Assembly: GCA_046724035.1 (NCBI GenBank)
Contig: JBKOVT010000211.1
Location: 1-17,914, forward strand
DNA: 17,914 bases
Direction: 5' to 3'
Source of the DNA: DATARH01 sp046724035
GTDB taxonomy: Bacteria; Pseudomonadota; Alphaproteobacteria; ATCC43930; CGMCC-115725
The notes beneath the pieces are model-generated. The model saw only the letters and a list, made by a program, of their open reading frames with translations. It was not told the origin of the DNA and searched no databases. The stretch's first letter is position 1, and each line of letters opens with the position of its first letter. Below, piece after piece: positions 6,455 to 14,144 of this stretch. The position numbers were made by a program, and so were the translations under genes.

Positions 6455-7315
6455 ATGGAATTCGCCTCGGCAGGCTTGTTTAACGTTGCTTGTTTTCTGG
6501 CGATCACGACTGTCCTCGTCACGGTCCACGAGCTGGGCCACTATTTCATGGCACGATTGACCGGGCTGAAGGTCGAGGTGTTCTCGATCGGCCTCGGCCC
6601 CGAAATCATCGGCCGCACCGACCGGGCAGGCACCCGGTGGAAGCTCGGCATCGTGCCGCTCGGCGGGTATATCCGGATGTTCGGGGAGCAGAGCGGCCCT
6701 CGCCATGACGGGACGCCACCCGCCGAGGCAAAGGGTGCGGCCCGCCCGCTGCTTTTCGAAGAGGCCTCGCTCGGGCGGCGGGCCGCGGTCGCCGCCGCCG
6801 GCCCGGCCGCCAATTTCGCGCTCAGCTTTGTCGTCCTGGCGGTGCTGCTCCTCGTCGTCGGACGGCCGGCGAGCGTCGGGGCTTCCTTGCCGGAAGCCGC
6901 CCTTTGGCTGGTCTGGCGCGCGGTCGAGCTGACCTGGGGCTTGACGGCCGAGACACTGCAGGCGCTGTGGCAATTCGCCACGGGTGTCAATGCCGGCCAG
7001 GATTTTATCGGCCCGATCCGGTTGGCGCAGGTATCGGGCGAGGTCGCGCATCAGGGTCTTTTGATGTTCCTCGGTCTCGTCGCGATCATCTCGGCCAATT
7101 TGGCGGTGATGAATTTGCTGCCGATCCCGAGCCTCGATGGCGGGCATCTCCTGTTCTATCTCGCCGAAGCCCTCCGCGGTCGTCCGATCGCCGCGCAGGC
7201 ACAGACCTTTGCAACCCAGCTCGGGCTCGGCTTTGTCGGCGGGCTGATGATGTTCGCGACGTTCAAGGACATCGCGGATCTCGGCATCACGACGCTCTAC
7301 CGCCTCGTCAGCTAA
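6455..7315 (+). CDS. M50 site-2-protease-like zinc metalloprotease lacking a PDZ domain
   Basis: Intramembrane metalloprotease of the RseP/MmpA/SpoIVFB family, 286 residues. The start at 6455 (MEFASAGLFN) is chosen because GAGG/AGG lies just upstream; an in-frame start at 6407 adds an unlikely leader. TM1 carries the zinc site HELGH (H25, E26, H29). LGGYIRMFGEQ (69-79) is the family beta-loop. TM2 begins at GPAANFALS (116-124). The third zinc ligand is in the NLLPIPSLDGG motif (220-230, D228). The active site is thus complete. RseP proteins (about 370-450 residues) have one or two PDZ domains between TM2 and TM3. Here only about 50 mostly hydrophobic residues (GRPASVGASLPEAALWLVWR...) occupy that place. 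It is transcribed divergently from the pilins. A substrate cannot be inferred; envelope-stress sigma-factor release is the classical role of PDZ-bearing relatives. Confidence 0.9.
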   Translation: MEFASAGLFNVACFLAITTVLVTVHELGHYFMARLTGLKVEVFSIGLGPEIIGRTDRAGTRWKLGIVPLGGYIRMFGEQSGPRHDGTPPAEAKGAARPLLFEEASLGRRAAVAAAGPAANFALSFVVLAVLLLVVGRPASVGASLPEAALWLVWRAVELTWGLTAETLQALWQFATGVNAGQDFIGPIRLAQVSGEVAHQGLLMFLGLVAIISANLAVMNLLPIPSLDGGHLLFYLAEALRGRPIAAQAQTFATQLGLGFVGGLMMFATFKDIADLGITTLYRLVS

Positions 7316-7337
7316 CGCTTCGCGGCCGATCGTTAGC
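7311..7337. terminator. Possible bidirectional hairpin between convergent genes
   Basis: GCTAACG (7311-7317) and CGTTAGC (7331-7337) are a perfect 7-bp inverted repeat with a 13-nt loop. They overlap the stop of the protease gene and lie before the end of the convergent membrane-protein gene at 7358. There is no T-run, so intrinsic termination is uncertain. Position between two converging genes is the main argument. Confidence 0.35.
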
Positions 7338-7357
7338 AACAAGCCGCGCTCCGGCGA

Positions 7358-8847
7358 TCACCGCTTGGGCTGATCGTCGCGGACATGCACGACGGCGATG
7401 CTGTCGCCATAAAGCCTGTGCCATCCGGCCAGATGGTCGAGCATTTGCACCGCCGGCCGATCCGGCGGCAGCAGGGTCCACGTGATCCCGTACCGATCGA
7501 CGAGCTTAAAAAACTCGTCGCTCTGCAACGTGATCGCCTCGGCGTACTGCTTGATAAAGGCATCGCCGTAGAAATCGGCGCGGCCGTCGATAAAGACCTT
7601 GAACCCGCGAAAGATTAGATAACGCCAAAGCCGTAGTCGTTTAACACCGGCCCGTTGACGTGCTGAGCGATGACGGCATCGACCGCTGCCGCGGGAGTGA
7701 TGTTCTCCGCGACATGCAATTCGCGGCGCGGCAGCACGGTCGCGGTCAACACCGCAAAGAGGACGAGCGCCAGCGCGAGGCCGAACACGGTTGCGGGCTT
7801 TTTCAGCTCGGCGATCGCATGGTCGACCCATTGCAACAGGGGGCTGCCGCCGGGGCGGTCTGGCAGCTGATCCGCCAAAGCTGGCGCCAGCAACAAGGGC
7901 GCGATGAGGCCGAGGATCTCGACATGCCGCCGATGCTGCAAAGCCATGTGCAACAGTAGCAGCAGCATGACCAAACGCGTTGCCGGCAGCCGCCATCGCA
8001 GGCTGAACGCGGCGGCCAGCACGACCATCAGCCAGATTTCGAGCGGCTGGTAGTGTTGAAAATCGGGGCTCCCCCATTCCATCAGCGCCGCCAAGGCGAA
8101 GCTCATGCCGAGGAGACGAAACGGCTGCAACAGCCCCTCGATGCCGAATGGCGTGACAAGCGCCGCCAGCAGCGACAGCGCCCCGAACAACACCCAGCCG
8201 CGCGCCGCCCGCCGCCTCGCCCGCCAATCCGGCGCGGCGATCAGCGCCTCGGCCGCGAACAGCGCGGCGAGCGCCAAACCGAAAATAAAGCTGCCATGCA
8301 GATTGGCCCAGAGGACCATCAGCGGCACGAGCCATAAGCGCGGCGCGCGGTCATCGTCCCGCGCCTTCACGAGCGTGGCGGCCCACACCACGAGGATCGG
8401 CAGCGCGAAAATATGCGGGCGTGCCAGGATATGGCCGGAGATCAGGTGCCAGGCGAGCGCGGTCGCCAGCAACGCATGAATCGGCGCCAGGCTGCGCAGC
8501 AACAGCCGCAGCAGCAAGCCCAGTGTCGCAGCCGCCGACAATGCCGTCGCGGCGGCGAGACCGGCCCAGCCGAGATGATCGTAGATCGCGGCAATCGCGA
8601 CCTCGGCGAGCCATTCGAACGGGACGAACGGCGCGCCCTGCATCGTAAAGGAGAACAGGTCGTGGCGCGGCACCGTGGCGTAATCGATGATCCAGCGCCC
8701 AAGCACGATGTGCCAATAGGTGTCGGGGTCTTCCAAGGTGTGGAGCGGCAGGGCGATGACGTTGGCATAGACCAGCAGCGCGAAGAGGATCGGCAACGAC
8801 ACGCCAAAGCGGCTGCGCAGCGGCGCGGTGATCGTGATCTCTGACAT
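7358..8847 (-). pseudogene. Large polytopic GT-C-like membrane protein, one-base frameshift
   Basis: The first frame runs from the ATG at 8847 to a stop at 7615 (410 residues). It has an N-terminal helix, then EDPDTYWHIVLGRWI (39-53) in the first outside loop, and about ten more helices. The acidic/aromatic first loop resembles GT-C glycosyltransferases (PMT/GT39-like). At NDYGFGVI-stop, near 7623-7626, homology shifts frame. It continues as YLIFRGFKVFIDGRADFYG and a soluble tail (SDEFFKLVDRYGITWTLLPPDRP...) to a stop at 7358. The expected joined motif is NDYGFGGYLIFRGF, with FIDGRADFYG as a recognisable periplasmic block of such proteins. Restoring one base gives about 496 residues. Its function is unknown; a lipid-linked sugar transferase in envelope glycan assembly is an inference. 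Either a real frameshift or a lost base in the assembly explains it. Confidence 0.8.
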
Positions 8848-8945
8848 GCTCGCGATGCTGCGCTAAAACGGGCCCGGTTGACGCAGAAGGATACTATCCC
8901 TGGCTCCCGTCACTCGTCATGGCCGGGCTTGGCCGAGGCCCGGCC
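8848..8945. promoter_or_regulatory. Divergent promoter spacer
   Basis: This is the space between the two divergent GT-C-like genes. Promoters for both should lie here, but no convincing -35/-10 pair was identified. A GAGG at 8935-8938 sits 7 nt before a GTG at 8946. That is the best ribosome-binding site for the rightward gene, although this GTG is in a different frame from its body. Confidence 0.35.
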
Positions 8946-9004
8946 GTGTCTCGCTACGGTGGTTCCTGACATCCGGCGCGCTCGCGCTGATCGTCCTCAA
9001 TATC

Positions 9005-10117
9005 GTGCTGTTGCTCGGGTTTTACCGGTCCGGGTCCTGGATCCTTGAGCCCGATGGCGCCCCGATCCTGACCGACTTCACGCCGATGTGGCTGGCCGGG
9101 CGAGAAGCGCTCGGGGGGCATGGCGCGGCGGTCTACGCTTCGCGCCATTTCGGAGAAATCCAGACCGCGCTTGTCGGGCCGCATGCGGGGCACTATCCGT
9201 GGCCCTACCCGCCAATCTTCTTTCTGCCGGCAGCCTTGGTCGCGCTGCTGCCCTACGCCTGGGCCTTTATCGGCTGGCAAGCCGCGACCTTGGCCGGTTG
9301 CCTCGCCGCGGGACACCGCATCCTGCGCGACCCGTTGACGCCGCTCGCGATCCTGGCCTCGCCGCTGAGCGTGCTGAACGCCTATGTCGGACAGAACGGC
9401 TTTCTGACGGCGACGCTGATCGGCGCCGGCCTCAGTTTCCTCGAAGGCTCGCCCGTAATCGCGGGCATCTGTTTCGGCTGCCTCTTCTACAAGTCGCAGT
9501 TCCTGCTGCTGTTTCCGCTGTTGTTCGCGATTTCGGGGCATTGGCGCGCCTTGGCGGCGATGATTGCTGCCGGGGCGTTGCTCGCGATCGTCTCGGCGCT
9601 GGCGTTCGGGGTGGAGCCCTGGTTTGCCTTCCCGGCAGCGTTGACGGAGCGCGCCCAGGCGGCGCTTGTCGTGCAGGATCTCGCCTGGGGCAAACTGCAA
9701 TCGCTATATGGGCTGGCGCGCGCGCTCGGGCTCGGCGCGACGCCCGCCGGGATTGTTCATGCCATCGTCGCGCTGCTCGTCGCCGCGCTCGCCTGCCTGA
9801 TCTGGAGACGGCGGGGCAGCTTCGATGCGAAGGCCGCGGCGGCGGCATCGGCAGCGCTGATCGTCACGCCCTACCTCTTCGCCTACGACATGGCGGCGAT
9901 CGTCATCCCCGGGGCGTTCCTCGTCAGAGACCTCATCGAACGCGGCGGCTCGCGGCGCGAATATGCCGCGATCTTTGGCTTGTTCTGCGGACTTTTCGCA
10001 ATGTTCGCCGGCGCCGGGATCGTGCCGCTCGGCGCGATTGTCAATTTGCTGCTGTTCAGCCTGATCGTTTGGCGCGTGTTTCGCCGCCCGGCAATAGCGC
10101 CGCCGCTCGATGCGTAA
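9005..10117 (+). CDS. Glycosyltransferase family 87 (DUF2029) membrane protein; N-terminus unresolved
   Basis: Polytopic GT-C glycosyltransferase of the GT87 type, whose characterised members use polyprenyl-phosphate mannose. Seen are TDFTPMWLAGREAL (23-36, with the acidic residue D24 expected in the first outer loop), YPWPYPPIFFLPAALVALLP, and AYVGQNGFLTATLIGAGL. About nine further helices follow, ending near VNLLLFSLIVWRVFRRP. The only in-frame start, GTG at 9005, falls inside the first membrane helix. Coding similarity appears to continue upstream (RWFLTSGALALIVLNIV at about 8954-9004) with no ATG/GTG/TTG before a stop at 8879. The best ribosome-binding site serves a GTG at 8946 in another frame. 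One missing base between about 8950 and 8956 would give MSRLRWFLTSG. The true gene therefore probably begins at 8946 or 8919. The family assignment is good; the acceptor substrate is unknown. Confidence 0.8.
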   Translation: MLLLGFYRSGSWILEPDGAPILTDFTPMWLAGREALGGHGAAVYASRHFGEIQTALVGPHAGHYPWPYPPIFFLPAALVALLPYAWAFIGWQAATLAGCLAAGHRILRDPLTPLAILASPLSVLNAYVGQNGFLTATLIGAGLSFLEGSPVIAGICFGCLFYKSQFLLLFPLLFAISGHWRALAAMIAAGALLAIVSALAFGVEPWFAFPAALTERAQAALVVQDLAWGKLQSLYGLARALGLGATPAGIVHAIVALLVAALACLIWRRRGSFDAKAAAAASAALIVTPYLFAYDMAAIVIPGAFLVRDLIERGGSRREYAAIFGLFCGLFAMFAGAGIVPLGAIVNLLLFSLIVWRVFRRPAIAPPLDA

Positions 10118-10180
10118 TGGCTAACCTCCGCGTACATCCGCTCGCTAAAGACCGGCACTCTTGTTTATCGATCGCGTGAC

Positions 10181-11737
10181 ATGTCACCGCAGGCAGTACA
10201 TTTCTCGTCTTCGCAGCGGCCATTAGAAGCGCGAGCGTCTTCGGCGCGCGTGCTGATCGCAGGCTTGCTGGTGCTCGCGCTCTATAGCGTCCCGTTGTTT
10301 TCGACCATGGTCCCGCCGTTGTTCGACTACCCGAACCATCTCGCGCGATTTGCGATCCTCGCCACCGGCGGCAACGAGTTTTACGACGTGCGCTGGGCGC
10401 CGCTGCCGAACCTCGCGGGCGACCTCATCGTTCCGCTGCTCGCCCGGATGATGCCGATCGAGCTTGCGGGCAAGCTGTTCCTCGTCATGATCTTCGCGCT
10501 GATCCTCGGCGCCGCGGCATGGCTCAACCGTGTTGTCGGCGGCAGATGGCGGCTCTGGCCGCTTCTCGCAGCGGCATTTCTGTATAACCTTCAGCTCCGC
10601 TGGGGTTTTCTGAATTATCTGTTCGGCCTCGGGATCGCATTGTGCGGCTCCGCGCTGTGGCTTGCGCTGGAGGACGCGCGCTTTTGGCTGCGACTCGCGG
10701 CCTCTTCGTTTGTCGCGCTGCTCTGTTTTTTTAGCCACATCTCCGCGTTTGGGATTTATACGCTGATTGTCGCCGGCGTCGAATTGCAGCCGCTCATCGC
10801 TGAGTGCCGCGCCGGGAAATGGCGCGCGCTGCGGCACCGCATCGGCATCGCAGCCGCGCAATTCGTCATCCCGATCGCAATCGCGCTTATGTCCTGGCGA
10901 CCCGGAATAGGCGGCAAGATCGTCTATTGGGAATTTTCGTACAAGATCACGTGGTTGTTCGGGATATTTTACAACTACATACCCGTCGTCGATTTTGCGT
11001 CATTTTTTCTGATGCTGGCCCTGTTCGGCGGCCTCGCCGCGCGGCGCCGGTTGAATTTTGCGCCGCGCATGGTCCCTGCGATCCTTCTGATCTTCGCGGC
11101 TTACCTAATCATCCCGACGGAGATGTTATCGGCCTGGGCCACCGACCAGCGCATCATCGTTGCATTCTTTTTTCTTCTCGTCGCAGCCGCCGCGCCAAAT
11201 TTCCCGAACCGACGAATCGCGTGGGGGGTCGGCGCGGCGGCGCTGGTCATCATGCTGGGGCGTCTCGGGATCGTTGAAGCCTATTGGCTTGAGGCAAACC
11301 GAGTGTATGCCGCCGATCTCGCAGCTATTGATGCGCTGCCGCTTGGATCAAAGCTCGCCGTCGCCCATCCGAAGAACGCGTTGAACGCCGCCGGATTCCC
11401 GGAAGTCCATTTGCCGGCTCTTGCCTCGGTGCGGCGGGCGGCCTTTGTTCCAACCCTCTTCACGTTCACTGGACAACAGCCGATCGCGCTGAGACCGCCC
11501 TACGACAGATTAGCGGCTGCGGCAGATCGGCACGAGCTGTGGGCTGCGTTCATGAGCAGTGACGATGCGGAGCGTGGACACGCGCTCGCGGCGCTCGCCG
11601 AATATGATGCGATCGTGTTCGTCAATCACGAGCCATTCGAGCTTCCCAGCGAGGAGTGCCTCCGCCCGCTGCTGCTGCGGCCGACCTTTCAAATCTTCAC
11701 GCTCGTGCATGGCGGCGATTGCCCCGAACCGCGATAG
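10181..11737 (+). CDS. Polytopic membrane protein, GT-C-like, function unknown
   Basis: A 518-residue protein with roughly ten to twelve membrane helices and a soluble C-terminal part (about 385-518, VAHPKNALNAAGFPEVHLPA..., DAIVFVNHEPFELPSEECL). After TM1 the first outer loop carries PPLFDYPNHLARFAI (45-59), an acidic/aromatic loop of the kind that binds lipid-linked sugars in GT-C enzymes. LRWGFLNYLFGLGIAL and FFSHISAFGIYTLIVAGVE are other clear hydrophobic blocks. I do not recognise a named family. It follows the GT87 gene by 63 bp on the same strand and faces a third GT-C-like gene, so a shared role in envelope or exopolysaccharide glycan assembly is likely but not shown. The start at 10181 has no strong ribosome-binding site and later starts are possible. 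Confidence 0.82.
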   Translation: MSPQAVHFSSSQRPLEARASSARVLIAGLLVLALYSVPLFSTMVPPLFDYPNHLARFAILATGGNEFYDVRWAPLPNLAGDLIVPLLARMMPIELAGKLFLVMIFALILGAAAWLNRVVGGRWRLWPLLAAAFLYNLQLRWGFLNYLFGLGIALCGSALWLALEDARFWLRLAASSFVALLCFFSHISAFGIYTLIVAGVELQPLIAECRAGKWRALRHRIGIAAAQFVIPIAIALMSWRPGIGGKIVYWEFSYKITWLFGIFYNYIPVVDFASFFLMLALFGGLAARRRLNFAPRMVPAILLIFAAYLIIPTEMLSAWATDQRIIVAFFFLLVAAAAPNFPNRRIAWGVGAAALVIMLGRLGIVEAYWLEANRVYAADLAAIDALPLGSKLAVAHPKNALNAAGFPEVHLPALASVRRAAFVPTLFTFTGQQPIALRPPYDRLAAAADRHELWAAFMSSDDAERGHALAALAEYDAIVFVNHEPFELPSEECLRPLLLRPTFQIFTLVHGGDCPEPR

Positions 11738-11830
11738 GCGCCCGCCACGCGCGCTCTCTTGTTGCGTCACGCCGCGACATCGGGGAGCCTGAGGCCAATT
11801 CCCTCCCCCAACCCGCGCCTGAGGTCAGTC

Positions 11831-12931
11831 ATGAAGATTACCGGGACCCGTACCGAGCTTGTCGAACTGCCAGCCGATGAGCCGCTCGCCGGCGCCGCCG
11901 AGAACCCGAACGGCAAGCGCCCGATCGTCACGGTCTCGGTCGAGACCGATCAAGGCATCGCGGGCCTCGGCGTCGCCTATTTCGGCGGCGCGCTGAGCCG
12001 CACCTTGCGGCATGCGATCGACGAATTGGGCGCGCTCTGCATCGGCGAGGATCCGGTGCGGGTCGAGGCGGTGCAGCAGAAATTGAAGAACGCCGCCGGC
12101 GGCTCGGCCGGTCCGGGCGGCATCTATCACCTCGCGCTATCGGCGCTCGACATCGCGCTGTGGGACATCCGCGCCAAGTCGGTGAACCTGCCCTTGTGGA
12201 AATTGCTCGGCGGGGCGCGCGACCGCGTGCCCACCTATGCCTCGGGCGCGCTGATGCGCGGCCTCTCGTTCGACCGCGTCGTCAAGGCCGCTGCGACCCT
12301 GAAGGAGAAGGGTTGGCGCGAGATGAAGACGCAGCTCGCGCTGCCCGGCGAGACGACCCCGGCGATCGAGGTCGAGCGCATGGTCAAGATCCGCGAAGCG
12401 ATCGGCCCGGACATCAAATTGATGTGCGACATCAACCAGCGCTGGCGGCCCGAGCAGGCGGTGGATATCGGCCGCCGGGTGGAAGATGCCGGGGTCGGCC
12501 TGTTCTGGCTCGAGGACGTCACGACCGCCGATGATTTCGCCGGCCTCGCGCGGATCAGCGACGCGCTCTCGACACCCGTCGCGGGCGGCGAATATGTCTG
12601 GGGCATCGCGCCGTTCCGCCACATGCTGGAGGCGCGCTCGGTCGATATCCCGATGGTAGACTTGGTACGGGTCGGCGGCATCACGCAATGGCTGAAGGTC
12701 GCCGGCATGGCCGAGGCCTTCAACCTGCCGGTCGTCAGCCACTTGATCCCTGAGGTGCATGTGCATCTGATCGGCGCGGTGCCGAACGGGCTCACCGTCG
12801 AATACATGCCGTGGCTGATGCCGCTCTTCAAAGAGGTGCCGATGCAGCAGGACGGCGAATTGGCGATGCCGACAAAGCCCGGCCTCGGCCTCGAATTCGA
12901 TCTGAAGACGATCGACCGCTACCGCGCCTAA
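11831..12931 (+). CDS. Mandelate racemase/enolase-superfamily enzyme (paralog 1), probable sugar- or hydroxy-acid dehydratase
   Basis: A 366-residue enolase-superfamily enzyme. The ATG at 11831 is chosen because GAGGT lies 5 nt upstream; an in-frame extension to 11759 has no support. The N-terminal capping domain (1-130) is followed by the TIM-barrel. Metal ligands are D200 (LMCDINQRW), E228 (FWLEDVT) and E254 (AGGEYVW). The His-Asp dyad of the mandelate racemase subgroup is present as D277 (VDLVRVGG) and H304 (VSHLIPE), with the same 27-residue spacing as D270/H297 of mandelate racemase. The usual KxK motif is K166-T-Q168, so the second Lys (the S-specific base) is replaced by Gln. That argues against a two-base racemase and suits a one-base dehydratase or epimerase. 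The substrate is unknown. The next gene but one element downstream is a close paralog. Confidence 0.93.
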   Translation: MKITGTRTELVELPADEPLAGAAENPNGKRPIVTVSVETDQGIAGLGVAYFGGALSRTLRHAIDELGALCIGEDPVRVEAVQQKLKNAAGGSAGPGGIYHLALSALDIALWDIRAKSVNLPLWKLLGGARDRVPTYASGALMRGLSFDRVVKAAATLKEKGWREMKTQLALPGETTPAIEVERMVKIREAIGPDIKLMCDINQRWRPEQAVDIGRRVEDAGVGLFWLEDVTTADDFAGLARISDALSTPVAGGEYVWGIAPFRHMLEARSVDIPMVDLVRVGGITQWLKVAGMAEAFNLPVVSHLIPEVHVHLIGAVPNGLTVEYMPWLMPLFKEVPMQQDGELAMPTKPGLGLEFDLKTIDRYRA

Positions 12932-12939
12932 TCCCGGCT

Positions 12940-13025
12940 GTCATTGCGAGCGCAGCGAAGCAATCTCCCTCAATTTTCGCATCAGCGGATGGGGATTGCT
13001 TCGTCGCTCCGCTCCTCGCGATGAC
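12940..13025. repeat. Dispersed intergenic palindromic repeat
   Basis: Left arm GTCATTGCGAGCGCAGCG... (from 12940, to GCAATC near 12965) pairs with right arm GATTGCTTCGTCGC... through CTCGCGATGAC (about 12994-13025) in an imperfect long hairpin. The loop contains a further weak pairing. Elements with this TCATTGCGAG...AAGCAATC / GATTGCTTCG...CTCGC(A/G)ATGAC pattern are widespread between genes in Bradyrhizobium-like and other alphaproteobacterial genomes. It lies 9 bp after the first paralog's stop and 22 bp before the second one's start, so it may form a transcript hairpin between them. Confidence 0.85.
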
Positions 13026-13046
13026 TAGAAGTGTAGAGGAGATGAC

Positions 13047-14144
13047 ATGAAGCTCGCCTCGCTCGAAACCGGCATCGTGCTGCTGCCGAATGACGAGCCG
13101 CTCGCCGGGTTCTCGGAAAACCCCAACGCCAAAAACCCGATCGTCTGGCTCAAATTGCGCACCGATGACGGCGTCGAGGGGCTCGGCGTCACCTATTTCG
13201 GGGCCGCGCTGACCCGCAGCTTGCGGCACGCGGTCGATGAGCTCGGCGCGCTCGTCATCGGGGACGATCCGCTTCGGATCGAGGCGATCGCGCGGAAATT
13301 GCGCGATGCGGCGGGCTCGGCCGGGCCCGCCGGCATATTGATGATGGTGATGTCGGCGATCGATGTCGCGCTGTGGGACATCAAGGGAAAGGCGCTCGGC
13401 TTGCCGCTTTGGAAACTGCTCGGCGGCGGGCGCGACCGCATCGCGACCTATGCCTCGGGCGCGCTCCGGCGCGGCCTCAAGCTCGAAGAGGCGGTGATCG
13501 CCGCCGGCCGCCTGCGCGAGAAGGGCTACCGCCAGACCAAGATGCAATTGGGGCTGCCCAGCGTCACATCGCCCGCCCGCGAGGTCGAGCAGGCGCGCCT
13601 GATCCGCGAGGCGGTCGGCCCCGACATGGATCTGATGTGCGACATCAACCAGCGCTGGCGCCCGGAGCAAGCAATCGATATCGGCCGCCGGGTTCAGGAT
13701 GCTGGGGTCGGGCTCTTCTGGCTCGAGGACGTCACGACGCATGACGACTACGCCGGCTTGGCGCGGGTGGCGGACGCGCTCGCGACCCCGGTCGCAGGCG
13801 GCGAATACCTCTGGGGCAGCACGCCGTTCCGTCACATGCTGGAGGCGCGCTCGGTCGATATCGTCATGATCGACCAGGTGCGCTCGGGCGGCATCACGCC
13901 GTGGCTGAAGATCGCCGGCATGGCCGAGGCGTTCAATGTGCCGGTGGTCAGCCACGGCGTCCCGGAGATCCATGTGCATCTGATCGGCGCCGTGCCAAAC
14001 GGCCTCACGGTCGAATACATGCCGCGCCTCTTCCCGCTGTGGCGCGCCGTGCCGCAGCCGAGAGACGGCATGCTCGACATGCCGACTGCTCCCGGCCTCG
14101 GCCTCGAATTCGACGAGGCGGCGATCGAGAAGTACCGCGCCTGA
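13047..14144 (+). CDS. Mandelate racemase/enolase-superfamily enzyme (paralog 2)
   Basis: A 365-residue tandem paralog of the preceding enzyme, very similar over the whole length by eye. The best blocks are LGVxYFGxALxRxLRHAxDELGAL, MCDINQRWRPEQA, DAGVGLFWLEDVTT and AVPNGLTVEYMP. Metal ligands are D199, E227 and E253; the dyad is D276 (IDQVRSGG) and H303 (VSHGVPE). The KxK site is K165-M-Q167, so both copies share the missing second Lys. Differences near the dyad (VDLVRVGG vs IDQVRSGG; HLIPE vs HGVPE) and the cap loop (FSENPNAKN vs AAENPNGKR) suggest different substrates or stereochemistry. AGAGGAG ends 5 nt before the ATG. Its stop TGA overlaps the ATG of the tryptophan dioxygenase gene by one base (TGATG), indicating coupled translation. 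Confidence 0.93.
   Translation: MKLASLETGIVLLPNDEPLAGFSENPNAKNPIVWLKLRTDDGVEGLGVTYFGAALTRSLRHAVDELGALVIGDDPLRIEAIARKLRDAAGSAGPAGILMMVMSAIDVALWDIKGKALGLPLWKLLGGGRDRIATYASGALRRGLKLEEAVIAAGRLREKGYRQTKMQLGLPSVTSPAREVEQARLIREAVGPDMDLMCDINQRWRPEQAIDIGRRVQDAGVGLFWLEDVTTHDDYAGLARVADALATPVAGGEYLWGSTPFRHMLEARSVDIVMIDQVRSGGITPWLKIAGMAEAFNVPVVSHGVPEIHVHLIGAVPNGLTVEYMPRLFPLWRAVPQPRDGMLDMPTAPGLGLEFDEAAIEKYRA

Noticed and set aside
6446..7342. 298-residue minus-strand frame opposite the M50 protease
   Set aside because: The complementary strand encodes a complete protease with all zinc motifs. This frame is Arg/Asp/Glu-rich noise.
12828..13979. 383-residue minus-strand frame opposite the second enolase paralog
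   Set aside because: A similar shadow (12137-12766) exists opposite the first paralog, as expected from duplicated coding DNA. It has no independent motif or ribosome-binding site.
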